Origin: DASUPK01 sp036276255
GTDB taxonomy: Bacteria > Actinomycetota > Thermoleophilia > Solirubrobacterales > 70-9
Direction of reading: 5' to 3'
Length of the DNA stretch: 5,097 nt
Assembly: GCA_036276255.1 (NCBI GenBank)
Contig: DASUPK010000172.1
Location: 1 to 5,097, forward strand
Part shown: positions 1-5,097 of the stretch, one piece after another
Numbering within the stretch: the stretch's first letter is position 1
Layout of the letters: each line of letters starts with the position of its first letter
Notes under the pieces: generated by a model
What the model saw: only the letters and a program-made list of their open reading frames with translations
Databases searched by the model: none
Told to the model about the DNA's origin: nothing
Made by a program: the position numbers and the translations under genes

Positions 1-501
1 GGCCGCCTTTCGCAGCTCGATACCGAAATAGTGTGCACCCTTGTCGAGGGCCGGATGCGCCGTGACCGGCATCACGACGTTCGGTTGGGTGATGCCGCGC
101 GCGCGACCCCATTCGCGATACACGAGCAGCGGGTTCATCAGGCTCTCGGTGCCGCCGCTGGTGAGCACGCCACAGACCCCGGCCCCGATGTCGCCGTGGA
201 GCATCTCGGCGGTCATGGCGATGATCTCGCCCTCGAAGCGGGTGGCGCTCGGGCACATGTCCCGCTGGAGCGCGTTCTGGTGGGCGAAGAGCCCGAAGGC
301 CTCCTTCAGGAAGGCGTAGTGGTCGCGGTCACCGCAGTACATGGTCCCGGAGCACTTGCCGTCCTCCCAGGCCCTGTCCTCCTCGCTCGCCATCTCGCGC
401 ATCTCGGTGAGGATCTCCTCGCGGGAGCGCCCATCGTCGGGAAGCTCACGGTTCACGCCGTAGCGCTCCGCGTAGGGATAGAAGTCGAAGAGATCGCTCA
501 T
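1..501 (-). CDS. PLP-dependent decarboxylase/lyase, sphingosine-1-phosphate lyase-like (N-terminal part, cut by window edge)
   Basis: The 167 visible codons match the N-terminal region of the group II PLP-dependent decarboxylase fold, in the branch of sphingosine-1-phosphate lyases and their bacterial relatives. Seen: a GKCSGTMYCG block (residues 48-57) like the GKxSGxxY block of S1P lyases; an FEGEIIAMTAEMLHG helix (89-103); the phosphate-binding TSGGTES (114-120); and VTAHPALDKGAHYFG (146-160), whose His149 is the expected residue stacking on the PLP ring. The catalytic lysine that forms the Schiff base would lie further on and is outside the window. There is no N-terminal membrane segment, unlike eukaryotic S1P lyase, so a soluble cytoplasmic enzyme is likely. 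The ATG at 501 is supported by AAGGAG nine bases upstream. The gene is divergent from the flavoprotein gene. The family is fairly sure; the substrate (phosphorylated sphingoid base, or an amino acid as in related decarboxylases) is not. Confidence 0.82.
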   Translation of the reverse strand, partial: MSDLFDFYPYAERYGVNRELPDDGRSREEILTEMREMASEEDRAWEDGKCSGTMYCGDRDHYAFLKEAFGLFAHQNALQRDMCPSATRFEGEIIAMTAEMLHGDIGAGVCGVLTSGGTESLMNPLLVYREWGRARGITQPNVVMPVTAHPALDKGAHYFGIELRKAA

Positions 502-510
502 GCTTCGTCG

Positions 511-516
511 CTCCTT
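511..516 (-). promoter_or_regulatory. Ribosome binding site of the S1P lyase-like gene
   Basis: On the minus strand this reads AAGGAG, a near-perfect Shine-Dalgarno, nine bases before the ATG at 501. It fixes the start codon of the lyase-like gene. Confidence 0.75.
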
Positions 517-532
517 GGGTGGGGAGCCCCTG

Positions 533-541
533 GCTATACCA
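533..541 (-). promoter_or_regulatory. Possible extended -10 promoter for the S1P lyase-like gene
   Basis: On the minus strand this reads TGGTATAGC, that is TGn followed by TATAGC (four of six matches to TATAAT). It would start transcription about 25 bases before the ATG at 501. I see no good -35 box at 17-18 bases spacing, which an extended -10 promoter does not strictly need. In GC-rich DNA this AT-rich patch stands out, but the call rests on a short motif only. Confidence 0.3.
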
Positions 542-561
542 CGATGGTTGGAGTGAGCGCA

Positions 562-578
562 GTGACCTCAGTGGTTAC
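562..578. promoter_or_regulatory. Imperfect palindrome in divergent intergenic region, possible operator
   Basis: The 17-base stretch GTGACCTCAGTGGTTAC pairs at six of eight arm positions (outer arms GTGACC and GGTTAC, one mismatch). It sits in the middle of the 149-base region between two divergently transcribed genes, just upstream of the possible lyase -10 box, where a dimeric regulator could act on both genes. No second copy was noticed elsewhere in the window and no regulator gene is present, so it is only a candidate. Confidence 0.22.
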
Positions 579-640
579 CCCCGATGCGAAACGCGAGCGA
601 CGTAATAGCCTCGCAAGCACCCACTGCCAGCCCGGCGGAA

Positions 641-645
641 AGGGG
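641..645 (+). promoter_or_regulatory. Ribosome binding site of the FAD oxidoreductase gene
   Basis: AGGGG lies five bases before the ATG at 651, within the purine-rich run GGAAAGGGGTGAAG. This favours ATG 651 over the in-frame GTG at 645, which would overlap the last base of the ribosome binding site and have only the weaker GGCGG in front of it. Confidence 0.55.
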
Positions 646-650
646 TGAAG

Positions 651-2009
651 ATGGAAGACAAGCAGCTCAAGATCGTGATCGCAGGCGGGGGCGTCGCGGC
701 GGTGGAGGCGATGCTGGCGCTCCGCCAGCTGGTGGCGACACGGGTTGAGCTCGAACTGATCGCCCCGAACGAGGAGCTGGTCCTGCCGGCGCTGGGGGTC
801 GCAGAGCCCTTCGGAATCGCCGCACCCCCGGCGATCCCGATCGCCGATGTCTGCGGCGACCTCGATGCGACGCACCGGCGGGATGCCCTGCAGGGCGTTG
901 ATGCCGGGGCAAGGACGGCTCGTACCCAGTCGGGAGCCGACGTCCCGTTCGATGCCCTGCTGATCGCAATCGGAGCGTTCGCGGAACCGGCGCTCCCAGG
1001 TGCGCTGACCTATCGCGGGAGGCGCGACAACGACGCGATGAGCGCGCTGCTTCTGGCCGCTGAGGAAGGGACGGTCCGCCACATCACCTTCGCCATACCC
1101 ACCTCGATCCAGTGGCCGCTTCCGATCTACGAGCTGAGCCTGCTCACGGCGACCGAGCTTCGAAAGCGCCAGGCGGATACCCAGGTGGCGCTGGTCACCC
1201 ATGAGAGCTCACCGCTGGGGCTGTTCGGCACACGGGCCAGTCGCAGCGTCGGCGACCTGCTCCACGACGCAGGGGTTGAGCTGGTCACCCAGGCCCGCGC
1301 AGCCGGAATCCAGGCCGGCGGGCTCGCCCTGAACGACGGGCGCATCCTGCCGACCGACCGTGTGGTCGCCTCACCGCGCCTCACGGTTCCGGAGATCGGC
1401 GGGGTCCCCCAGGGACCTGACGGCTTCATCGGCACGGACCTCCAGATGCGAGTCGAGGGCACGCCACGCGTCTACGCCTCCGGCGATGCCACCTGGTTCC
1501 CGATCAAGCAGGGTGGCATGGCCGCTCAGCAGGCGGACGTCGCCGCCTCCGCGATTGCCGCGCTCGTCAATCCCGACCTGGACGTTGAGCGGTTCCAACC
1601 CACGCTTCGAGGCGTCCTGTTCACGGGCGGGGCGCCGCACTACCTCCGGGCCGAGGTAGGCGGGCGCCGGACCACCTCGGCCGAGAGCACCGCGGCACTG
1701 TGGTGGCCGCCGGCCAAGGTCGCTGGGCGCCACCTGGCTCCCTACCTCGCCAGGAGCGGCATGGAGGTGTCACTGGAGGACCTCGAGCCGCTCCACGGCG
1801 AAGTCCCCGAGGAGTCCGAGGAGGATCAGCGGGAGGCGCTGGGGCTCGCCCTCGCGGCTGCAGATGCTGATGCACACTGGCGCGACTATGCGGCGGCCCT
1901 TCGCTGGCTCGACATCGCCCAGAACCTCAACATCGGGCTGCCAACCGAATACGCGGAGAAGCGCCGGGACTGGGAGGCCGCCGCCGGTCGAGCGGCTTCA
2001 CGTCGGTGA
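651..2009 (+). CDS. FAD-dependent pyridine nucleotide-disulfide-type oxidoreductase, SQR/FCSD-like fold
   Basis: This is a 452-residue flavoprotein. Seen: an N-terminal beta-alpha-beta FAD-binding site, IVIAGGGVAAVEA (8-20); a second FAD-contact strand LLIAIGA (103-109); and the C-terminal FAD motif YASGDATWFPIKQGGMAAQQAD (275-296), whose Gly-Asp contacts the flavin. The middle (143-165, with WPLPIYELSLL) follows the pattern of sulfide:quinone oxidoreductases and flavocytochrome c sulfide dehydrogenases and lacks a second GxGxxG NAD(P)H-binding motif. Cys68 is the only cysteine, so the cysteine pair or trio used by true sulfide:quinone oxidoreductases is missing. The tail (about 377-396) is very acidic and is followed by a Trp/Arg-rich helix. 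There is no signal peptide or membrane span. The gene is divergent from the lyase and convergent with the metallopeptidase. A quinone- or other-acceptor dehydrogenase is plausible; the substrate is unknown. An in-frame GTG at 645 would add two residues. Confidence 0.8.
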   Translation: MEDKQLKIVIAGGGVAAVEAMLALRQLVATRVELELIAPNEELVLPALGVAEPFGIAAPPAIPIADVCGDLDATHRRDALQGVDAGARTARTQSGADVPFDALLIAIGAFAEPALPGALTYRGRRDNDAMSALLLAAEEGTVRHITFAIPTSIQWPLPIYELSLLTATELRKRQADTQVALVTHESSPLGLFGTRASRSVGDLLHDAGVELVTQARAAGIQAGGLALNDGRILPTDRVVASPRLTVPEIGGVPQGPDGFIGTDLQMRVEGTPRVYASGDATWFPIKQGGMAAQQADVAASAIAALVNPDLDVERFQPTLRGVLFTGGAPHYLRAEVGGRRTTSAESTAALWWPPAKVAGRHLAPYLARSGMEVSLEDLEPLHGEVPEESEEDQREALGLALAAADADAHWRDYAAALRWLDIAQNLNIGLPTEYAEKRRDWEAAAGRAASRR

Positions 2010-2011
2010 CG

Positions 2012-2037
2012 TAGCCGGACGCCTCGCCGGCGGGCTA
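2012..2037. terminator. Bulged hairpin at convergent gene junction, possible bidirectional terminator
   Basis: TAGCC (2012-2016) pairs with GGCTA (2033-2037), and CGCC (2020-2023) pairs with GGCG (2029-2032). This gives nine base pairs with a three-base bulge (GGA) and a five-base loop. It fills the 25-base gap between the oxidoreductase stop and the metallopeptidase stop and includes the latter's TAG. No T-run follows on either strand, so it is not a classic intrinsic terminator; U-less hairpins of this kind are often proposed in high-GC actinobacteria. Confidence 0.35.
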
Positions 2038-2937
2038 GATGTCCCCCGAGAACGTGTCGCACGACTCCAGCTTCCCCGAGTCGAAGCCGGTCTGCAGCCA
2101 GTGATCGCGCTGCGCCGAGGTGCCATGGGTGAAGGACTCGGGATCGATCCGGCCCTGGGCCTGCTGCTGGATCCGATCGTCCCCGACCGCCGCGGCAGCC
2201 GTCAGCCCCTCCTGGAGGTCCCCGCTCTCGAGGATGCCGCGGTCATAGGTCGAGCGAGCCCAGACGCCGGCCAGGCAGTCTGCCTGGAGCTCGAGCCGCA
2301 CGGATAGGGCGTTCGCGTCACCGGGGTTGTCCTGGCTCTGCTGCCGGACCTTCCCCTCGATCCCGAGCTGTTGCTGGACGTGGTGGCCGATCTCGTGCGC
2401 GAGGACGTACGCCTGCGCGAAGTCGCCCGAGGCCTTGAAGCGCCGGTTGAGCTCGTCGAAGAAGCCGAGGTCGATGTAGACCCTCTGGTCGAGGGGGCAG
2501 TAGAAGGGGCCCGTGTCCGAGCTCGCGAGCCCGCAGCCCGAGTTCACCTGGTTGCGGAAGAGGACGAGCTTCGCCTGCTTGTAGGGCTTTCCGGCGGCGG
2601 CGAACTGCTGCTTCCAGAAGCCCTGGGCGTCGTCGAGGACGAAGGAGACGAACTGGACCTCCTTGTCCTCGTTCGGGCTCTGCGGCACAGAGTCCTGACC
2701 GGTCCCCGTCTGGGGGACCTGCGGGAACGCGCTGCTCGGGGCGGGCACGTCGAATCCCCCGCCGCCTCCCCCATTGCTGGCGAGCAGGTAGATGACGATC
2801 ACGATGATCACGCCGACGATGCCGCCGCCGCCCATGCGCCCCATCGGGATCGGGAACCCGCCGCCCCCGCTCAGACCGCCCCCCTCGCCGCGCCTGTCCT
2901 CGACGTTGCCGCTCGCCTTGCCCGGCTTCCATTTCAT
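2035..2937 (-). CDS. Neutral zinc metallopeptidase, YpfJ-like, membrane-anchored
   Basis: The 300 residues match the putative neutral zinc metallopeptidase family (Pfam Zn_peptidase, PF04228; E. coli YpfJ). The start has the family hallmark, a basic stretch ending in NVEDRRG (11-17), which supports ATG 2937 despite a weak ribosome binding site (only GAG, nine bases upstream). Next come a Gly-rich linker, one membrane span (about 40-53, GIVGVIIVIVIYLL), another Gly/Pro/Ser-rich linker, and the catalytic domain from about 92. The zinc site is HEIGHH (181-186), with His181 and His185 as ligands and Glu182 as the catalytic base; Glu216 in LELQADC is the likely third ligand. Cys135 and Cys147 flank GPFYCP and may form a disulfide, as may Cys221 and Cys293. 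The topology suggests a catalytic domain outside the membrane. Physiological substrates of the family are largely unknown. It lies 28 bases after cydB and may be co-transcribed with it. Confidence 0.92.
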   Translation of the reverse strand: MKWKPGKASGNVEDRRGEGGGLSGGGGFPIPMGRMGGGGIVGVIIVIVIYLLASNGGGGGGFDVPAPSSAFPQVPQTGTGQDSVPQSPNEDKEVQFVSFVLDDAQGFWKQQFAAAGKPYKQAKLVLFRNQVNSGCGLASSDTGPFYCPLDQRVYIDLGFFDELNRRFKASGDFAQAYVLAHEIGHHVQQQLGIEGKVRQQSQDNPGDANALSVRLELQADCLAGVWARSTYDRGILESGDLQEGLTAAAAVGDDRIQQQAQGRIDPESFTHGTSAQRDHWLQTGFDSGKLESCDTFSGDI

Positions 2938-2965
2938 CGCCGGCCACTCTATCCCCGGGCCGGGG

Positions 2966-3982
2966 CTACTCGCCGGAGGGGGAGTAGGACTCGAGCGTGC
3001 TCTTCTGTGAGAGCACGTAGAGCAGGATCAGTGCAGGGACGCAGGTGACGGCCGCGATGCCGAAGACCACGATCACCTCCGTGAGCGTGGCCGAGGCTCC
3101 GGCGGCGTCCGAGATCGTCAGCGACGTGGGCAGCATGTAGGGGAACGCGGCCGCGAAGTAGCCCCAGATCATCGTGACCCCGGCGCCCACCGCGGCCACT
3201 CGCAGCCCGCGGTTGCGTCCCGTGACCAACAGGCCGAGTGCCGCCAGGCCACAGATCCCCGAGAGGATCACCAGGGCGATGCCGGGCCACGAGGTGAGGC
3301 CGTCGTAGATGAAGCGGGCGTCCTGGCGAAGCGCGATCACGCCGATGACCGCGCCGATCCCGGCGACCACCGCCACGATGAGCGCCCGCCGCGCGAAGTA
3401 GTCCCGGAGGTCCGAGTCTCCCGCGGCGCCCGAGTCGCGGACCAGGAAGACGGCGGCGGTGTAGGCGGTGACGAGGACGAAGAGCGCTCCAGTCACCAGG
3501 GGGAGAAATCCCGACCAGCTCCCGGTCGGATCGCCGTCGCCGGCCGCGGGCACCTCGCCCGAGGCGATCGCTCCGACGACCGTCCCCATGAAGAAGGGCG
3601 TGAGCAATGACGCCACGCCGAACACTCGGGTCGCGGGGCCCTGGATGGGCCCGGGAAGGGCGTGCCGGAAGGCGAACCCGGAGCCGCGCAGCACGATGCC
3701 GAGGGCGGCCAGCGACAGTGGGATGTAGAGCGTCGTCATGATCGCCGAGAAGGCGCTGGGGAACGCAGTCCAGAGCACGACCAGCACGAAGATCAGCCAG
3801 ACGTGGTTGGCCTCCCAGACGGGGCCGATGGAGCGGTCGATCTGGGCGCGCACGCGGTCGGCTCGCTCGCCTGAGCCGGCGAGCAGGTCCCAGACCCCGG
3901 CGCCGAAGTCGGCGCCGCCGAAGATCGCGTAGAGGGTGACGCCGACCCAGAGGATCACGGCGCAGACGTCAGCGGTGCTCAC
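2966..3982 (-). CDS. cydB: Cytochrome bd ubiquinol oxidase subunit II
   Basis: This is the second subunit of the membrane-bound cytochrome bd quinol oxidase; it pairs with CydA and carries no haem ligands of its own in most bacteria. The 338-residue product is highly hydrophobic, with about eight or nine membrane spans. Family landmarks: GGADFGAGVWDLL (22-34), with Asp25 at the place of E. coli Asp29; GPVWEANHVWLI (53-64), matching E. coli WDGNQVW with Glu for Asp58; and FPYMLPTSLTI (280-290) before the last span. It is somewhat shorter than E. coli CydB (379). The start is GTG at 3982: it gives a 4-base GTGA overlap with the cydA stop, has GGAGG seven bases upstream inside cydA, and yields the usual short N-terminus before the first span. 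The upstream ATG at 4141 would add 53 polar, Arg-rich residues translated from cydA out of frame and is rejected. Translational coupling to cydA is likely. Confidence 0.96.
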   Translation of the reverse strand: MSTADVCAVILWVGVTLYAIFGGADFGAGVWDLLAGSGERADRVRAQIDRSIGPVWEANHVWLIFVLVVLWTAFPSAFSAIMTTLYIPLSLAALGIVLRGSGFAFRHALPGPIQGPATRVFGVASLLTPFFMGTVVGAIASGEVPAAGDGDPTGSWSGFLPLVTGALFVLVTAYTAAVFLVRDSGAAGDSDLRDYFARRALIVAVVAGIGAVIGVIALRQDARFIYDGLTSWPGIALVILSGICGLAALGLLVTGRNRGLRVAAVGAGVTMIWGYFAAAFPYMLPTSLTISDAAGASATLTEVIVVFGIAAVTCVPALILLYVLSQKSTLESYSPSGE

Positions 3983-5097
3983 GCCGACGCCTCCGTGGCG
4001 GGCGGGGTGGACGGCGGGCTGTACGGAAGCTCGCCCGCTTCGGACTCGCCCTTGCTCCAGCGCTTGGACAGGCCGCGAAGAACGAGCACGGCAGTGGTCC
4101 CGAGGGCGATGTAGATCGCCATGGTGATCCCGAATACCCACCAGATCCCCTGCGCGGGGGTGACCGCCTCAGAGGTCCGCATGAAGCCCTGGACGATCCA
4201 TGGCTGGCGCCCAACCTCGGTCACGATCCAGCCGGACTCGAGCGCGACGACCGCCGCGATCCCGGAGATCGCTCCCGCCCGCAAAAACCACTTCGAATCC
4301 GGGATGTCCCGCTTGCGCCACCAGGCGATCGCCCACCAGAGGGCAAAGACGAAGAGCAGGGTCCCGACCCCCACCATCACGTCGAACGCCGTGTGCAGCA
4401 TGGTCAGCGCGGGGGGCTGCTCGTCCTTGGGGATCTGGTTGAGGCCGGTGACGTCGGTGTTCTTGCTGAACCCGACCAGGAAGGAGTCGAGCCCGGGAAT
4501 CCCGATCCCGCCCTTCACCTGTCCGTCGGTGCAGATCCCTCCGAGGTACTCGGTCTGGTCGGGCCCGCCCTTGTAGATGCACTCCATGCCGGCGAACTTG
4601 GCCGGCTGGTCGTCGGCGACGGCCCGGGCCGCGGTATCGCCGACGAAGAGCTGTATCGGAGTGGCGATCGCGGCGACGGTGAACGGGATGATGAAGCCCA
4701 GGCGGTGGTAGCGATCACGCTTTCCGCGGAGCATGGCGACCGCATAGATGGAGGCGACCAGGAACCCGGTCACCATGTACGCGGCCAGGAACATGTGGAA
4801 GAACTCGTAGCCGGCGGCATTGTTGAAGAGCACGTCGAATGGCTGCACGTCGCTGACGTTGCCGGCGCCGTCCAACGTGAATCCCGCCGGCTGGTTCATC
4901 CAGGAGTTCGCCGCGATCACCGAGAAGGCCCCGCCCACGCCGGAGATCACGATCGGCACCGCCGACCACATGTGCGCTCGCGGCGAGAGGCGGTCCCATC
5001 CGTAGATGTAGATCGCGATGAAGATCGCCTCCAGGAAGAAGAAGATGCCCTCGATCGCGAACGCGACGCCGAACACGTCGCCGAAGCGGTCCATGAA
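3979..5097 (-). CDS. cydA: Cytochrome bd ubiquinol oxidase subunit I (N-terminus cut by window edge)
   Basis: This subunit holds all haems of cytochrome bd oxidase and oxidises quinol. The 372 visible residues run in frame off the right edge; by alignment to E. coli about 80-85 residues are missing, including the His19 haem ligand. Numbering from the edge (F1): Glu16 and Glu23 match E. coli Glu99 and Glu107; His101 matches the haem b558 ligand His186; Lys167 and Glu172 match the quinol-site Lys252 and Glu257; Met241 matches the b558 ligand Met393; Glu294 before GRQPW (296-300) matches Glu445 at haem b595. Lys167 to Met241 spans 74 residues against 141 in E. coli, so this is the short-Q-loop type. 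The Q-loop has Cys173 and Cys189. About seven spans are visible of the expected nine. The Met codon at 5094 is internal, since FGDVFG aligns well past the CydA start. The C-terminus is a polar Pro/Ser/Glu tail. Confidence 0.97.
   Translation of the reverse strand, partial: FMDRFGDVFGVAFAIEGIFFFLEAIFIAIYIYGWDRLSPRAHMWSAVPIVISGVGGAFSVIAANSWMNQPAGFTLDGAGNVSDVQPFDVLFNNAAGYEFFHMFLAAYMVTGFLVASIYAVAMLRGKRDRYHRLGFIIPFTVAAIATPIQLFVGDTAARAVADDQPAKFAGMECIYKGGPDQTEYLGGICTDGQVKGGIGIPGLDSFLVGFSKNTDVTGLNQIPKDEQPPALTMLHTAFDVMVGVGTLLFVFALWWAIAWWRKRDIPDSKWFLRAGAISGIAAVVALESGWIVTEVGRQPWIVQGFMRTSEAVTPAQGIWWVFGITMAIYIALGTTAVLVLRGLSKRWSKGESEAGELPYSPPSTPPATEASA
3990..3994 (-). promoter_or_regulatory. Ribosome binding site of cydB inside the cydA end
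   Basis: The minus strand reads GGAGG seven bases before GTG 3982. This decides the cydB start and supports translational coupling through the GTGA stop/start overlap at 3979-3982. Confidence 0.75.

Noticed and set aside
31..648. Long plus-strand reading frame opposite the S1P lyase-like gene and through the intergenic region
   Set aside because: It is antisense to a gene with clear PLP-enzyme motifs; its product is low-complexity and matches no family I know. It is a typical shadow frame of GC-rich DNA.
534..1202. 222-codon minus-strand frame opposite the FAD oxidoreductase start
   Set aside because: Its Arg/Asp-rich product has no recognisable fold and lies antisense to a strongly supported gene; no convincing ribosome binding site was noticed.
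2790..2835. Repetitive GATCACGATGATCACG-like stretch that looks like tandem operator sites
   Set aside because: It lies within the metallopeptidase gene and encodes its Ile/Val-rich membrane span; the repeat is explained by codon use for that segment.
2953..2965. GC palindrome CCCCGGGCCGGGG between cydB and the metallopeptidase
   Set aside because: It can form only a four-pair stem with a five-base loop and has no T-run on the minus strand, so it is too weak to call a terminator; such strings are common in this GC-rich DNA.
2371..3048. 225-codon plus-strand frame across the metallopeptidase and cydB end
   Set aside because: It is the antisense shadow of the HEIGHH-containing gene, with a Val/Glu/Ala/Arg-biased composition and no domain.
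3983..4141. N-terminal extension of cydB to an ATG at 4141
   Set aside because: The added residues are polar and Arg-rich, come from cydA coding sequence in another frame, and are unlike any CydB N-terminus. GTG 3982 has a strong Shine-Dalgarno and the classic 4-base overlap.
5092..5094. ATG at 5094 as the true cydA start
   Set aside because: The frame stays open to the edge, and the sequence there (FGDVFGVAFAIEG) aligns about 80-85 residues into CydA; a start here would lack the first two spans and an essential haem ligand.

Overview
This is a GC-rich, densely coding chromosomal window (GC bias is obvious by eye, especially at third codon positions, but was not counted). It most likely comes from a high-GC actinobacterium. 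The Thermoleophilia/Solirubrobacterales area is a reasonable guess from the style of the FAD oxidoreductase and of the short-Q-loop cytochrome bd genes, but this is an inference from remembered family resemblance, not a search. I see no tRNA, rRNA, CRISPR array, insertion sequence, attachment site or phage gene.

Layout, left to right. (1) Positions 1-501, minus strand: the N-terminal 167 codons of a PLP-dependent decarboxylase/lyase resembling sphingosine-1-phosphate lyase; the rest lies off the left edge. (2) Positions 502-650: a divergent intergenic region with a Shine-Dalgarno for each flanking gene, a possible extended -10 promoter for the lyase and an imperfect palindrome. (3) Positions 651-2009, plus strand: an FAD-dependent oxidoreductase of the sulfide:quinone oxidoreductase/flavocytochrome c dehydrogenase fold that has only one cysteine. 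(4) Positions 2010-2037: a convergent gene junction containing a bulged hairpin. (5) Positions 2035-2937, minus strand: a membrane-anchored neutral zinc metallopeptidase of the YpfJ type. (6) Positions 2966-3982 and 3979-5097, minus strand: cydB and the C-terminal four-fifths of cydA, the two main subunits of cytochrome bd quinol oxidase, joined by a 4-base GTGA overlap. The start of cydA lies off the right edge.

How they work together. cydA-cydB is a clear operon encoding a terminal oxidase that reduces oxygen to water with quinol electrons. The metallopeptidase follows cydB on the same strand after 28 bases and may be co-transcribed, though no functional link is known. The flavoprotein could feed electrons to quinone, which would connect it to the same respiratory chain, but it is convergent to the cyd genes and its substrate cannot be read from sequence. 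The lyase-like gene is divergent from the flavoprotein and may share control signals with it.

I found no convincing undescribed system. The items most worth checking are the cysteine-poor SQR-like flavoprotein, the variant residues in CydA (short Q-loop with two cysteines, closer spacing of the two channel glutamates, Asp where E. coli has Arg391) and the bacterial S1P-lyase-like gene.
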